Assembly: GCF_047495495.1 (NCBI RefSeq)
Contig: NZ_CP179930.1
Coordinates: 372,001-436,000, forward strand
Length of the DNA stretch: 64,000 nt
From: Zymobacter sp047495495
GTDB lineage: Bacteria > Pseudomonadota > Gammaproteobacteria > Pseudomonadales > Halomonadaceae
Reading direction: 5' to 3'
Part shown: positions 17,841 to 25,045 of the stretch, in pieces
Layout of the letters: each line of letters starts with the position of its first letter
Numbering within the stretch: the first letter of the stretch is position 1
Notes under the pieces: generated by a model
Databases searched by the model: none
Told to the model about the DNA's origin: nothing
What the model saw: the letters and a program-made list of their open reading frames with translations, nothing else
Translations under genes and position numbers: made by a program

Positions 17841-18399
17841 ATGAGTTCTATAAACAATGTAATTAATGCTAGAGAATCAACTCAACCATCTATAAGTGAT
17901 TGGGCAAAAAATACATGTTCCATTATCGATAGTGCCCACGGAGGATGTCCTTCATGCAATAGAGAAGGGGATATTTAATATAGAAAATATAAAGTGTAAC
18001 AAAGGAGCATGTGCTGCATGGTCTTCTCTGGTTTCCCTTCGTGATTCAAATACTGCTCGTGATGTATATTTTGTATATGTGGAAGTGCCATACTCTAAAA
18101 AGTGGCTGGATAAAGTTTCTAAAGATAAAAATAAAAGAAAGTCAGTGATGCAGTTTTTTCGTGTAGGACATATTGATAAGTGTAAGGAAGTAGTGATATT
18201 AAAAAACCTTGTTCCTGAATATAATAAATATACTGACCCCCGTTCTCTATTAATTGATCAGCTATATCGGGGTCGATTTTATTATTCTGAAAATGAAGAG
18301 GGCTATATTGGAAATCAAGATGCCTTTGATAATATGTCCTCGTATGCAATACAAACAAAAAATTGTGGTTTGCGCGTCATTTGCATTAATTATACGTAA
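17841..18399 (+). pseudogene. Putative T6SS cargo gene, apparently frameshifted
   Basis: An ATG at 17841 with an AAGGGGG ribosome site opens a 45-codon frame (MSSINNVINARES...) that ends at 17978. A second frame (GTG at 17896 to 18399, 167 residues) overlaps it. Removing one base from the A run at 17906-17911 would join them into one protein of about 185 residues, reading ...SISDWAK-IHVPLSIVPTED.... The GTG frame alone has no good ribosome site. The product is Lys/Asn/Tyr-rich with no recognised toxin motif, and its place behind a DUF4123 adaptor suggests an effector. It could be a disabled gene, a phase-variable one, a sequencing error, or two real small genes. Confidence 0.55.
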
Positions 18400-18547
18400 T
18401 TATATTGGGATAATTGAGCAAATTAATTGTCTGCGCCATTAGCTATTTGAAAAATTTCAGAAAAATATTCTTCCTGGTAATGAGGGGAGCTTTTATAATG
18501 ACAGTTTATAGAACTGTAGTGCGTTTTGATAATACGAGGATGGTATA

Positions 18548-19312
18548 ATGATGTCAAAGTTTTTGCTATTTACCTTATCCCTGTTGGTATCTGTTAATTT
18601 AAATGCCAAAGAAATAATGGTAGATAAATATAGTGTAATAATTAATAAAGCTAATCGTGAAATAATGCAAGGCGGAGAGCATCGTGAGAATGGACTTGAT
18701 CTTTTAGATTCTATCACGGGTGTCTCAGTGAATGCTCGCACGACCTTAGCCATTGATTTAATGTCACACGGGGGGATAAGAGATGCTATTGCTCCAAAAG
18801 CAAGGTTGTTATTAGAATCTGCTTTTAGAGAGGGTGATATGGACGCAGGCCGGTTTTTATTAAATTTTTACGTTGGGGAAAAAGTTGATACAAAAGTATT
18901 CCCTAAAAATAATGAGAAGGCTATTTATATTCTAAAAAAAGTGCTTTTTCAGCACCCGTCTAGCTCGGGTGTTTTAGAGAGTTTGTTAGGAGAGTTGCTG
19001 TTGGAACAAGGTCAGACAGAAGAATCTATATTTTGGCTGGAACAGTCAGTTGATCGTGGTAATGTGTTTGCAACAAAAACATTAGTTTCATCTTTATCTT
19101 ATGGCGATAAAAAAGACATTATAAAAGCATGGTTTTATAGCGATATAGGAGGAAGTTCTATGGCATCTGAGCGATATAAATTAGAACAACAAATGACTCC
19201 TGAGCAAATAGAGCAAGCCCAGCAGATATCATGGTACTGGCAGGATGTCCATCATATACGCTTGCCAGGTTACCGTGAGCAGGGTAGCCCCATTATTTGG
19301 CAGGTGGAGTAG
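18548..19312 (+). CDS. Exported Sel1-like repeat protein, putative immunity (copy 1)
   Basis: The 254 residues start with a signal peptide (MMSKFLLFTLSLLVSVNLNA). The mature part has Sel1/TPR-like helical pairs, for example AKARLLLESAFREGDMDAGRFLLN and EESIFWLEQSVDRGNVFATKTL. The C-terminal block is shared with copies 2 and 3: KAWFYSDIGGSSMASER, QMTPEQ, SWYWQD and GYREQGSP. Periplasmic Sel1-like proteins act as immunity proteins to T6SS phospholipase effectors in Pseudomonas (the PldB neighbours), so immunity is inferred from type and context. It is strongly AT-rich relative to the backbone, suggesting transfer. Confidence 0.7.
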   Translation: MMSKFLLFTLSLLVSVNLNAKEIMVDKYSVIINKANREIMQGGEHRENGLDLLDSITGVSVNARTTLAIDLMSHGGIRDAIAPKARLLLESAFREGDMDAGRFLLNFYVGEKVDTKVFPKNNEKAIYILKKVLFQHPSSSGVLESLLGELLLEQGQTEESIFWLEQSVDRGNVFATKTLVSSLSYGDKKDIIKAWFYSDIGGSSMASERYKLEQQMTPEQIEQAQQISWYWQDVHHIRLPGYREQGSPIIWQVE

Positions 19313-19412
19313 CCATACAGTTGTAGCATTAATATTTAAAATATTTACTAAGCTCATTGAGTTGCAATTATATATATTTAGAGAGTATTTCGAAACCCTG
19401 ACATCAGCTTTT

Positions 19413-19665
19413 TTAAAACAGATCATGCATATCGCTGCAATGTGAAGGAGCAGTCTCGTACTGAACGGCTAGCTGCCTAGCGTGATCGAGCCATGCAAAG
19501 GTGCGTTCTACCACCCAGCGGTGTTGGCTTAGCGTCGTGCTACTGTCCTTGCCACGGCGAGCTGCGCGGGCGCGATGCCTCGAACTACACAGGTTTCCAG
19601 ACAATACCAATAGTCATAGGTCTTGTCAGCGTAGAGCTTGTTTGGACGATATGCCAGAATTCGTC
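19413..19665 (-). mobile_element. Remnant of an IS5-family transposase
   Basis: On the minus strand, RPNKLYADKTYDYWYCLETCVVRGI lies in one frame (about 19655-19580) and ARAARRGKDSSTTLSQHRWVVERTFAWLDHARQLAVQYE in another (to about 19455). Together these are the C-terminal DDE region of IS5-type transposases, where the Glu of WVVERTFAWL is the last catalytic acidic residue. The frameshift and the missing N-terminus show it is dead. I found no inverted repeats or target duplication. The remaining DNA in 19313-19981 is AT-rich and otherwise empty. Confidence 0.75.
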
Positions 19666-19981
19666 AGGAAGTAGCCATACTGTGAGATTTTTGGGCAACA
19701 TGGTTTTTTAAGGGGTTTTGAAGCACTCTCTAAGTGTAAGGGAATAGTTGATTTTGAAAATTAAAAACTTTATTTCCAAATGTAATATTTACCATTATTT
19801 ATTGGTTGATATAATATATCAGGAATGATTTTATTTTTCCGAAAATAAAGAAGGATGCGTTGAAAATAAAAAGAGGGAATAAAGAATAATTTGGCGTTCT
19901 AAGTTGGGTCGTGGGGTGACAGTGAATTTTATATTGACTCATATAAAATAGAAACTTTTCTATTGATAATGAGAGGCTAGT

Positions 19982-20752
19982 GTGAAGAAAATAGCTGTTT
20001 TTTTAGCATTGTTTTTTGTTTTTGGAAGAGCTTATTGCGATGAAAAACATTGTGGTTCAACTGACTATAGCTGCTTGATTAATAGTGCTCGTCACAAAAT
20101 TTACCTTGGCCAGCGTGAAGAAGGTATAAGGGATTTGACTCCCATTACGGGGCTTTCTGTTGTGTCGCGAAGAGTGTTAGCGATTACGATTTCCTCTGGT
20201 GATACAGGAGATGATCCCCAAAATATGATAAAGTCAAAGCTATTATTAGAATCGTCTTTTCGAGAAGGGGATATGGTTGCCGGAAACTTTCTACTGAATT
20301 TTTACTATGGCAGTCATGTAGATAGAAAGTTGTTCCCGGAAAACAATAATAGAGCTATTTATATTTTAGAGGAAATACTTCGCCAGCAGAAAGATAGCTC
20401 AGGAGAACTTGAATGTCTTCTGGGTGAATTGCTTCAAAAAAGCAATAAGGAAGATGAGGCCATTTACTGGTTAGAGAAAGCAGCCAATCGTGGATACCTG
20501 TTTGCAGGACGCAGACTGGTCCCTATTTTTTCTAGTGGTAAAAATAAGGATTTGGTTAAAGCGTGGTTCTATAGCGTCATGGGCGGGTCTTCGATGGCTA
20601 ATGAGCGGCACGATATAGAGAAGCAGATGACGCCTGAACAGCTCGAACAGGCGCGGGAAATGTCGTGGCAGTGGCAGGATGAACACCATACACATGCACC
20701 GGGCTATCGTGGGCAGGGCAGTCCTCTGCGCTGGCAGGTAGAATCGCATTGA
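19982..20752 (+). CDS. Exported Sel1-like repeat protein, putative immunity (copy 2)
   Basis: A GTG start preceded by GAGAGG gives 256 residues. The signal peptide is MKKIAVFLALFFVFGRAYC with possible cleavage near residue 20. The same architecture as copy 1 follows: LLLESSFREGDMVAGNFLLNFYYGS, then EEDEAIYWLEKAANRGYLFAG-type helices, then KAWFYSVMGGSSMANER and the C-terminal SWQWQDEHH...GYRGQGSPLRWQVESH. Cysteines near residues 20, 24 and 31 are additional to copy 1. The 3' 135 bases are far less AT-rich than the rest and about 90% identical to copy 3. Confidence 0.7.
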   Translation: MKKIAVFLALFFVFGRAYCDEKHCGSTDYSCLINSARHKIYLGQREEGIRDLTPITGLSVVSRRVLAITISSGDTGDDPQNMIKSKLLLESSFREGDMVAGNFLLNFYYGSHVDRKLFPENNNRAIYILEEILRQQKDSSGELECLLGELLQKSNKEDEAIYWLEKAANRGYLFAGRRLVPIFSSGKNKDLVKAWFYSVMGGSSMANERHDIEKQMTPEQLEQAREMSWQWQDEHHTHAPGYRGQGSPLRWQVESH

Positions 20753-20952
20753 TATCAATCTTGAAAACGACGAAAGAAGATAGGAATAAGCGAGAGCAAG
20801 CGCTGTGATAGATTTATGCCTATAGATTATGAGATTTAACGCCATGAAGAAGATATTTATTTTCTTCATGGCATGTGCAGTTAGTTCCCGATGGTGAATC
20901 GCACCGTGTTTTTATCTATGTGTTTTACTTCCGCTCACTTCATGGGGGATAT

Positions 20953-21708
20953 ATGAAGGGTATTGTGGCGTGTTTGTTACTGCTATTTTCCTGTAATGCA
21001 CAAGCAAATAATATTAAAGTTGATGATAGAGCATTCTATGAGGCAAGAATGATGCTCAAAAGCGATAACATAGAAAATAGAGACAAAGGTGTGGAAATTC
21101 TTCAAAAAATGACAGGACGATTTATTCAAGCAAGATACTCGCTTGGATGGTGGCTCTTGATGGTAAAGGGAAATAATGATGAAAGAGGAATCGCTCTGAT
21201 ATCATCTGCTGCTACTGAAGGGAATAGTAGTGCCGGATATTTTATGTCTGATGTATATAAAAATGGAATGAATGGGAAAAAATTAAAAAATGAAAAGAAA
21301 GCGGTGAAATTATTAAGAGAAGTACTGGTAAGAGCTGACCATCCTTCGGCCGACGAGGAGCAAACACTGGGACAGTGGTTGATGGAGGAGGATGAAATTA
21401 AGAACAAGAAAGAGGCGATTTATTGGCTGGAACGGTCTCTCAACCACGACAACTTGTTTGCGATTTCAATACTCGTTCCGCTTTTGGTGGAAGGAGAAGA
21501 GCGGGATCTCGTCAAGGCTTGGTTCTACAGCGATCTTGGGGGAACCGGGATGGCGAGCGAGAAACACGCCATTGAGAAGCAGATGACGCCTGAACAGCGT
21601 GAACAGGCGCAGGAAATGTCGTGGCAGTGGCAGGATGAGCATCACATCCATGTGCCAGGTTACCGTGGGCAGGGCAGCCCTCTGCGCTGGCAGGTAGAAT
21701 CGCATTGA
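20953..21708 (+). CDS. Exported Sel1-like repeat protein, putative immunity (copy 3)
   Basis: The start at MKGIVACLLLLFSCNAQA is chosen because of the GGGGGAT ribosome site and signal peptide, although the frame stays open upstream. The 251 residues have Sel1-like repeats (ARYSLGWWLLMVKGNNDERGIALISSAA and KKEAIYWLERSLNHDNLFAI). The C-terminal block is nearly that of copy 2, ending GYRGQGSPLRWQVESH. The N-terminal half is highly diverged from copies 1 and 2, while the last 45 residues are nearly the same, which suggests recombination among paralogs. Predicted periplasmic. Confidence 0.7.
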   Translation: MKGIVACLLLLFSCNAQANNIKVDDRAFYEARMMLKSDNIENRDKGVEILQKMTGRFIQARYSLGWWLLMVKGNNDERGIALISSAATEGNSSAGYFMSDVYKNGMNGKKLKNEKKAVKLLREVLVRADHPSADEEQTLGQWLMEEDEIKNKKEAIYWLERSLNHDNLFAISILVPLLVEGEERDLVKAWFYSDLGGTGMASEKHAIEKQMTPEQREQAQEMSWQWQDEHHIHVPGYRGQGSPLRWQVESH

Positions 21709-21831
21709 TTCACTTTTAGTTCCATGTGAAGGGTTGTGAGATCAGTGGGTTACAACGCTCGTTCGCCAGGTGGTCGTGGTTGAGGACGTATGCTGTCCAG
21801 TGTCGTTTGTTATCGAATGAGTACTGGAGGT

Positions 21832-22980
21832 ATGACCTTGAAAACGAGCAACTGGCTGGCGGGAAGTGCCATGGCGATGCTGTTGTCGCTTCCTTCGGCA
21901 TGGGCACTGGACGTGGGGGAGCAGGTCGTATCGTCCTGCCCATTGAACGATTGTGATGCGACGTTATCGCTGACCTATCTGGGAGAAACGTCGCTGTCGT
22001 GGGATTACAGCGTTGATGGCATCCCTTTCGGCGGAATTTCTGGGTTGGACTACGATGCGGCTTCCGGCCGTTACATTGCGCTGAGCGATGACCGTTCGCA
22101 GCGCGGCCCTGTGCGTTTCTATGAGATCGGGTTGAACGTGACGGATGAGGGCCTTCAGGGCGTTTCCGTTCTGCGCACCGTCCAGCTCAAAAATAAGCGT
22201 GGCCGATCGTTCTACAGAAATGCCGTGGACCCTGAGTCGATCCGACTGGGGGCTGATGGCAACGTTTACTGGACCACCGAGGGCAGCCGTCAGGCGGGGG
22301 CGCCGACGCTGGTAAAAGTGTCGGATCGAGATGGCAATTTCATCCGTGATTTCGAACAGCCTGACGGGTTTGCACCGACTTCGGACCGTTCTTCCGGCAT
22401 TCGTGAAAACATGGCGTTCGAGGGGCTGACGTTCCTGCCTTCCGGCAATATAATCGCGGCGATGGAAACCGCTCTCTATCAGGACGGCGGGCAGGCATCG
22501 CTGCGGCACGGTACGCTGTCGCGCTTCGTTCGCTACGAGCCGACGTCGGGCAAGCCTACGGCAGAGTATGCCTATCCGGTGTCGGCGATTCCTCAGCGGC
22601 CGCTGACCAGTCCGGTCGAAAACGATAATGGTGTGTCGGAGGTGCTAGCGCTGGATGAGCATCGTTTGCTGGTCATTGAGCGCAGCATTGCGAGCGGCTT
22701 CGGGTTCACCATCAAGGTTTATCTGGCCGATACCGATGGGGCGACGGACATCTCCGGCGTTGAATCGCTGACGGAAAGCCACAACGACATCGTGACGATG
22801 CGCAAGCAACTGGTCATTGATTTTCGTGCGTTGGGACTGACGCCCGATAATATCGAATGCGTGTCCTTTGGGCGCGACAGCGATGGCAACGAGATTCTGG
22901 TCTTCGCTTCTGACGACAATTTTAGTGCCAGTCAGAAGACGCAGTTCTACGCCTTCCGGGTTAATCAGCGCCCGCACTGA
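21832..22980 (+). CDS. Secreted phytase-like esterase-domain protein
   Basis: A GGAGGT site five bases before ATG 21832 sets the start, giving 382 residues with a Sec signal (NWLAGSAMAMLLSLPSAWA). The mature protein has the beta-propeller-like phytase/esterase domain: GGISGLDYDAASGRYIALSDDR, VDPESIRLGADGNVYWTTEG, ENMAFEGLTFLPSGNIIAAMET, NGVSEVLALDEHRLLVIERS and NIECVSFG. Family members hydrolyse phosphoesters, but the substrate is not predictable. It stands between the Sel1 genes and the polyketide cluster and shares a bidirectional terminator with the latter. GC is back to the chromosome level. Confidence 0.82.
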   Translation: MTLKTSNWLAGSAMAMLLSLPSAWALDVGEQVVSSCPLNDCDATLSLTYLGETSLSWDYSVDGIPFGGISGLDYDAASGRYIALSDDRSQRGPVRFYEIGLNVTDEGLQGVSVLRTVQLKNKRGRSFYRNAVDPESIRLGADGNVYWTTEGSRQAGAPTLVKVSDRDGNFIRDFEQPDGFAPTSDRSSGIRENMAFEGLTFLPSGNIIAAMETALYQDGGQASLRHGTLSRFVRYEPTSGKPTAEYAYPVSAIPQRPLTSPVENDNGVSEVLALDEHRLLVIERSIASGFGFTIKVYLADTDGATDISGVESLTESHNDIVTMRKQLVIDFRALGLTPDNIECVSFGRDSDGNEILVFASDDNFSASQKTQFYAFRVNQRPH

Positions 22981-22993
22981 TACCTTCATGCAG

Positions 22994-23029
22994 AAAAGCC
23001 CTCTTCACCGAATGTGTGAAGGGGGCTTT
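22994..23029. terminator. Bidirectional terminator between phytase-like gene and ccr
   Basis: AAAAGCCCTCTTCAC pairs with GTGAAGGGGGCTTT around a 7-base loop (one mismatch). T runs follow on the minus strand, with a short one on the plus strand. It separates two convergent genes. Confidence 0.85.
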
Positions 23030-23087
23030 GTCGTTTAAGGTTCAGAGCGGGCGTGTAAGCACATGCCCTGATCTTCGAGGGCGGCTG

Positions 23088-24377
23088 TCAGTGGTGGGCC
23101 ACGGCCTGCTCGGCGTTCCTTGCACTGTGGGCGGCCTGTTGCGTGGCGTCTTCCTTGCGGCCGAGACCGGGCATGGTGGCGTTGACCAGAATGGCGGCGT
23201 TGCCGTTGATCCGCCCCTTGAGCAGCTCCTGGTGGGCGTAGGGGACTTCGTCGAAGCGAAAGACCTTGTTGAGTGTTGGGGAGATGCGCTTCTGGTTGAC
23301 CAGCTGCAGAAACTCGTGGCACTCGCGGATATTGGCGTAGTGAGACCCTTGAATGCGCTTCTGATGCATCCACAGATGGCGAACGTCGAAGTCGCAGTTG
23401 TAGCCGGATGTGCCGCCGACGGTGACGACCATTCCTGAGCGGTCGCAGATCTGTAGTGATGTTGGGAAGGTATCCTTGCCGGAGTGCTCAATCACCAGCT
23501 TCGGCAGCTCTTTCTGGCCCAGCGCTTTGAAGAAGTCGCGACGGAAGGCGGCAAACGCTTTTGCCCAGGCGTCGTGTTCTTCGCTGGTGACGTTGGGCAA
23601 GCGTCCGAAGTGGTGATAGTGCTGGCGGATAATGTACCCCACGGCCCCCAGCGAGCGGATGTATTCCCCCTTTTCTTCACTGGACACCACGCCGACAGGT
23701 AGGCCGCCCAGTGCACGTACGATCTGCACCGACAGTGATCCTAGCCCGCCCGCCGCGCCCCAGATCAGTACCGGGTCGCCCGGCTTGACGTTGTTGGGTA
23801 CCCAGTGGGTCAGCTGTTTATAGGCCGTGGGCCCATTCAGCATCAAGGTGGCGCTTTCTTCCCAGGTCAGGAAATCCGGTTTGGGAAAGCACTGGTAGTC
23901 TTCGACCACGGTGTATTCGGCAAATGAGCCGTAGTTGCGTTCATAGCCGTAGATCTCCTGAGAACGCGTGAACATGGGGTCCGGTGCCGTGCGTGATTCC
24001 ATTGATGTGGCGTCGTAGATCGAGCAGGACACGACGACGGCATCACCGGGTTTGACGTGAGACACCTCATCGCCGACGGCCGTCACGATACCGGACGCTT
24101 CTGAACCGCCGATGTGAAACGGCTCGGCGTTGCGGTTGCGCTTGCGGCGGGCAGCAATGACATCGACGGGGTTGCCCATGGCGGCCCAGACATTGTTGTA
24201 GTTGAGGCCGGCAGCCATGACGCGGATCAGCACTTGGTGGGACGACAAGGCGGGCACGGAGATGACTTCAGGCTGAATAGCGTCGATGGGGTCGCCATAG
24301 CGTTCCGAGCGGATCACATAGGCGTTCATTGTCTTCGGGTAGTCCTGGTAGGCGAGCTGCTCTTGGCGAGTGGCCAT
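23088..24377 (-). CDS. ccr: Crotonyl-CoA carboxylase/reductase (Cfa8-like)
   Basis: CCR converts crotonyl-CoA, CO2 and NADPH to ethylmalonyl-CoA. The 429-residue MDR-fold protein has GGSEASGIVTAVGDEVSHVKPGD, the Rossmann loop IWGAAGGLGSLSVQIV, and the CCR-specific NYNNVWAAMGNPVDVI, EIYGYERNYGSFAEY and GSHYANIREC. The start is taken at MATRQEQ because AGGAG lies 8 bases upstream. It is the last gene of the polyketide operon, corresponding to cfa8 of P. syringae, and supplies the branched extender for the second AT of the first PKS. There is no adjacent ethylmalonyl-CoA pathway gene, so a biosynthetic rather than assimilatory role fits. Confidence 0.93.
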   Translation of the reverse strand: MATRQEQLAYQDYPKTMNAYVIRSERYGDPIDAIQPEVISVPALSSHQVLIRVMAAGLNYNNVWAAMGNPVDVIAARRKRNRNAEPFHIGGSEASGIVTAVGDEVSHVKPGDAVVVSCSIYDATSMESRTAPDPMFTRSQEIYGYERNYGSFAEYTVVEDYQCFPKPDFLTWEESATLMLNGPTAYKQLTHWVPNNVKPGDPVLIWGAAGGLGSLSVQIVRALGGLPVGVVSSEEKGEYIRSLGAVGYIIRQHYHHFGRLPNVTSEEHDAWAKAFAAFRRDFFKALGQKELPKLVIEHSGKDTFPTSLQICDRSGMVVTVGGTSGYNCDFDVRHLWMHQKRIQGSHYANIRECHEFLQLVNQKRISPTLNKVFRFDEVPYAHQELLKGRINGNAAILVNATMPGLGRKEDATQQAAHSARNAEQAVAHH

Positions 24378-24499
24378 GGTGTGCACTCCTTGTCACAAAT
24401 GGTGTTTGTTTGCGTTATGAGTCGTCGCTATCAATGGGCGTGTGAAGGACGCATGGCGCTGGGCAGTGCGGTGAGGCGGCGTCCTTTGCTGAGCCGGTG

Positions 24500-24946
24500 T
24501 TATTCGTTCTGGTGGTGCTGGACGGGTTTGACGTGATATCCCCGCGTGACGATGCCAGTGGCGGTGGCGCATACGCTGTCTCGGGCGCTGTAGAGGCGCG
24601 CGGAGACGAACACCAGTTGCTGGCTTTTTCTGTCGATCTGCGCTTCGATCCACGCGGGTTTGTGGCGCACGATGCGCAGCAGTTTCATCGAAAACTCAAT
24701 GACGCCGGAGGGCATGCCGCCCAGCGCGTTAAGGCCGCAGAGGCCAATAGCGGCCTCCATGGCGGCGCTGATAACGGAGCCGTTGATGCCGATGTCTTCC
24801 AGCACGCCGAAACCGCCGCGATGGCAGGGGTTGTCATCGTTGAGGTGCAGTCGAAGGCTGTGGTCGTCGAGGTGATAGATATGAAGACCGAGCCGTTCGA
24901 ACAGAGCTGAGTGGTTGAAGCGTTTTACGACGTCGTCGCTGGTCAT
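24500..24946 (-). CDS. PaaI-type hotdog thioesterase
   Basis: The 148-residue protein has a hotdog fold pattern: GGFGVLEDIGINGSVISAAMEAAIG (the central helix region), then GVIEFSMKLLRIVR, IEAQIDRKSQQLVFVSARLYSA and CATATGIV strands typical of PaaI/DUF4442-type acyl-CoA thioesterases. A catalytic Asp/Glu in the long helix is plausible (Glu near residue 64). It lies between the second PKS and ccr in the cluster, where it may hydrolyse mis-primed acyl groups or adjust acyl-CoA pools. P. syringae Cfa9 also is a thioesterase, but as I recall of the alpha/beta-hydrolase type, so this would be a functional rather than homologous counterpart. Confidence 0.75.
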   Translation of the reverse strand: MTSDDVVKRFNHSALFERLGLHIYHLDDHSLRLHLNDDNPCHRGGFGVLEDIGINGSVISAAMEAAIGLCGLNALGGMPSGVIEFSMKLLRIVRHKPAWIEAQIDRKSQQLVFVSARLYSARDSVCATATGIVTRGYHVKPVQHHQNE

Positions 24947-25045
24947 GACGGTGTATGCCTGTGAGTTGTGAAATGGGCGGATAACCTCGGTTGTATGGCG
25001 AAGGCCTGCCGCTGTGGACGGCGGGCCTTCTGGGTGTCGTGCGCG

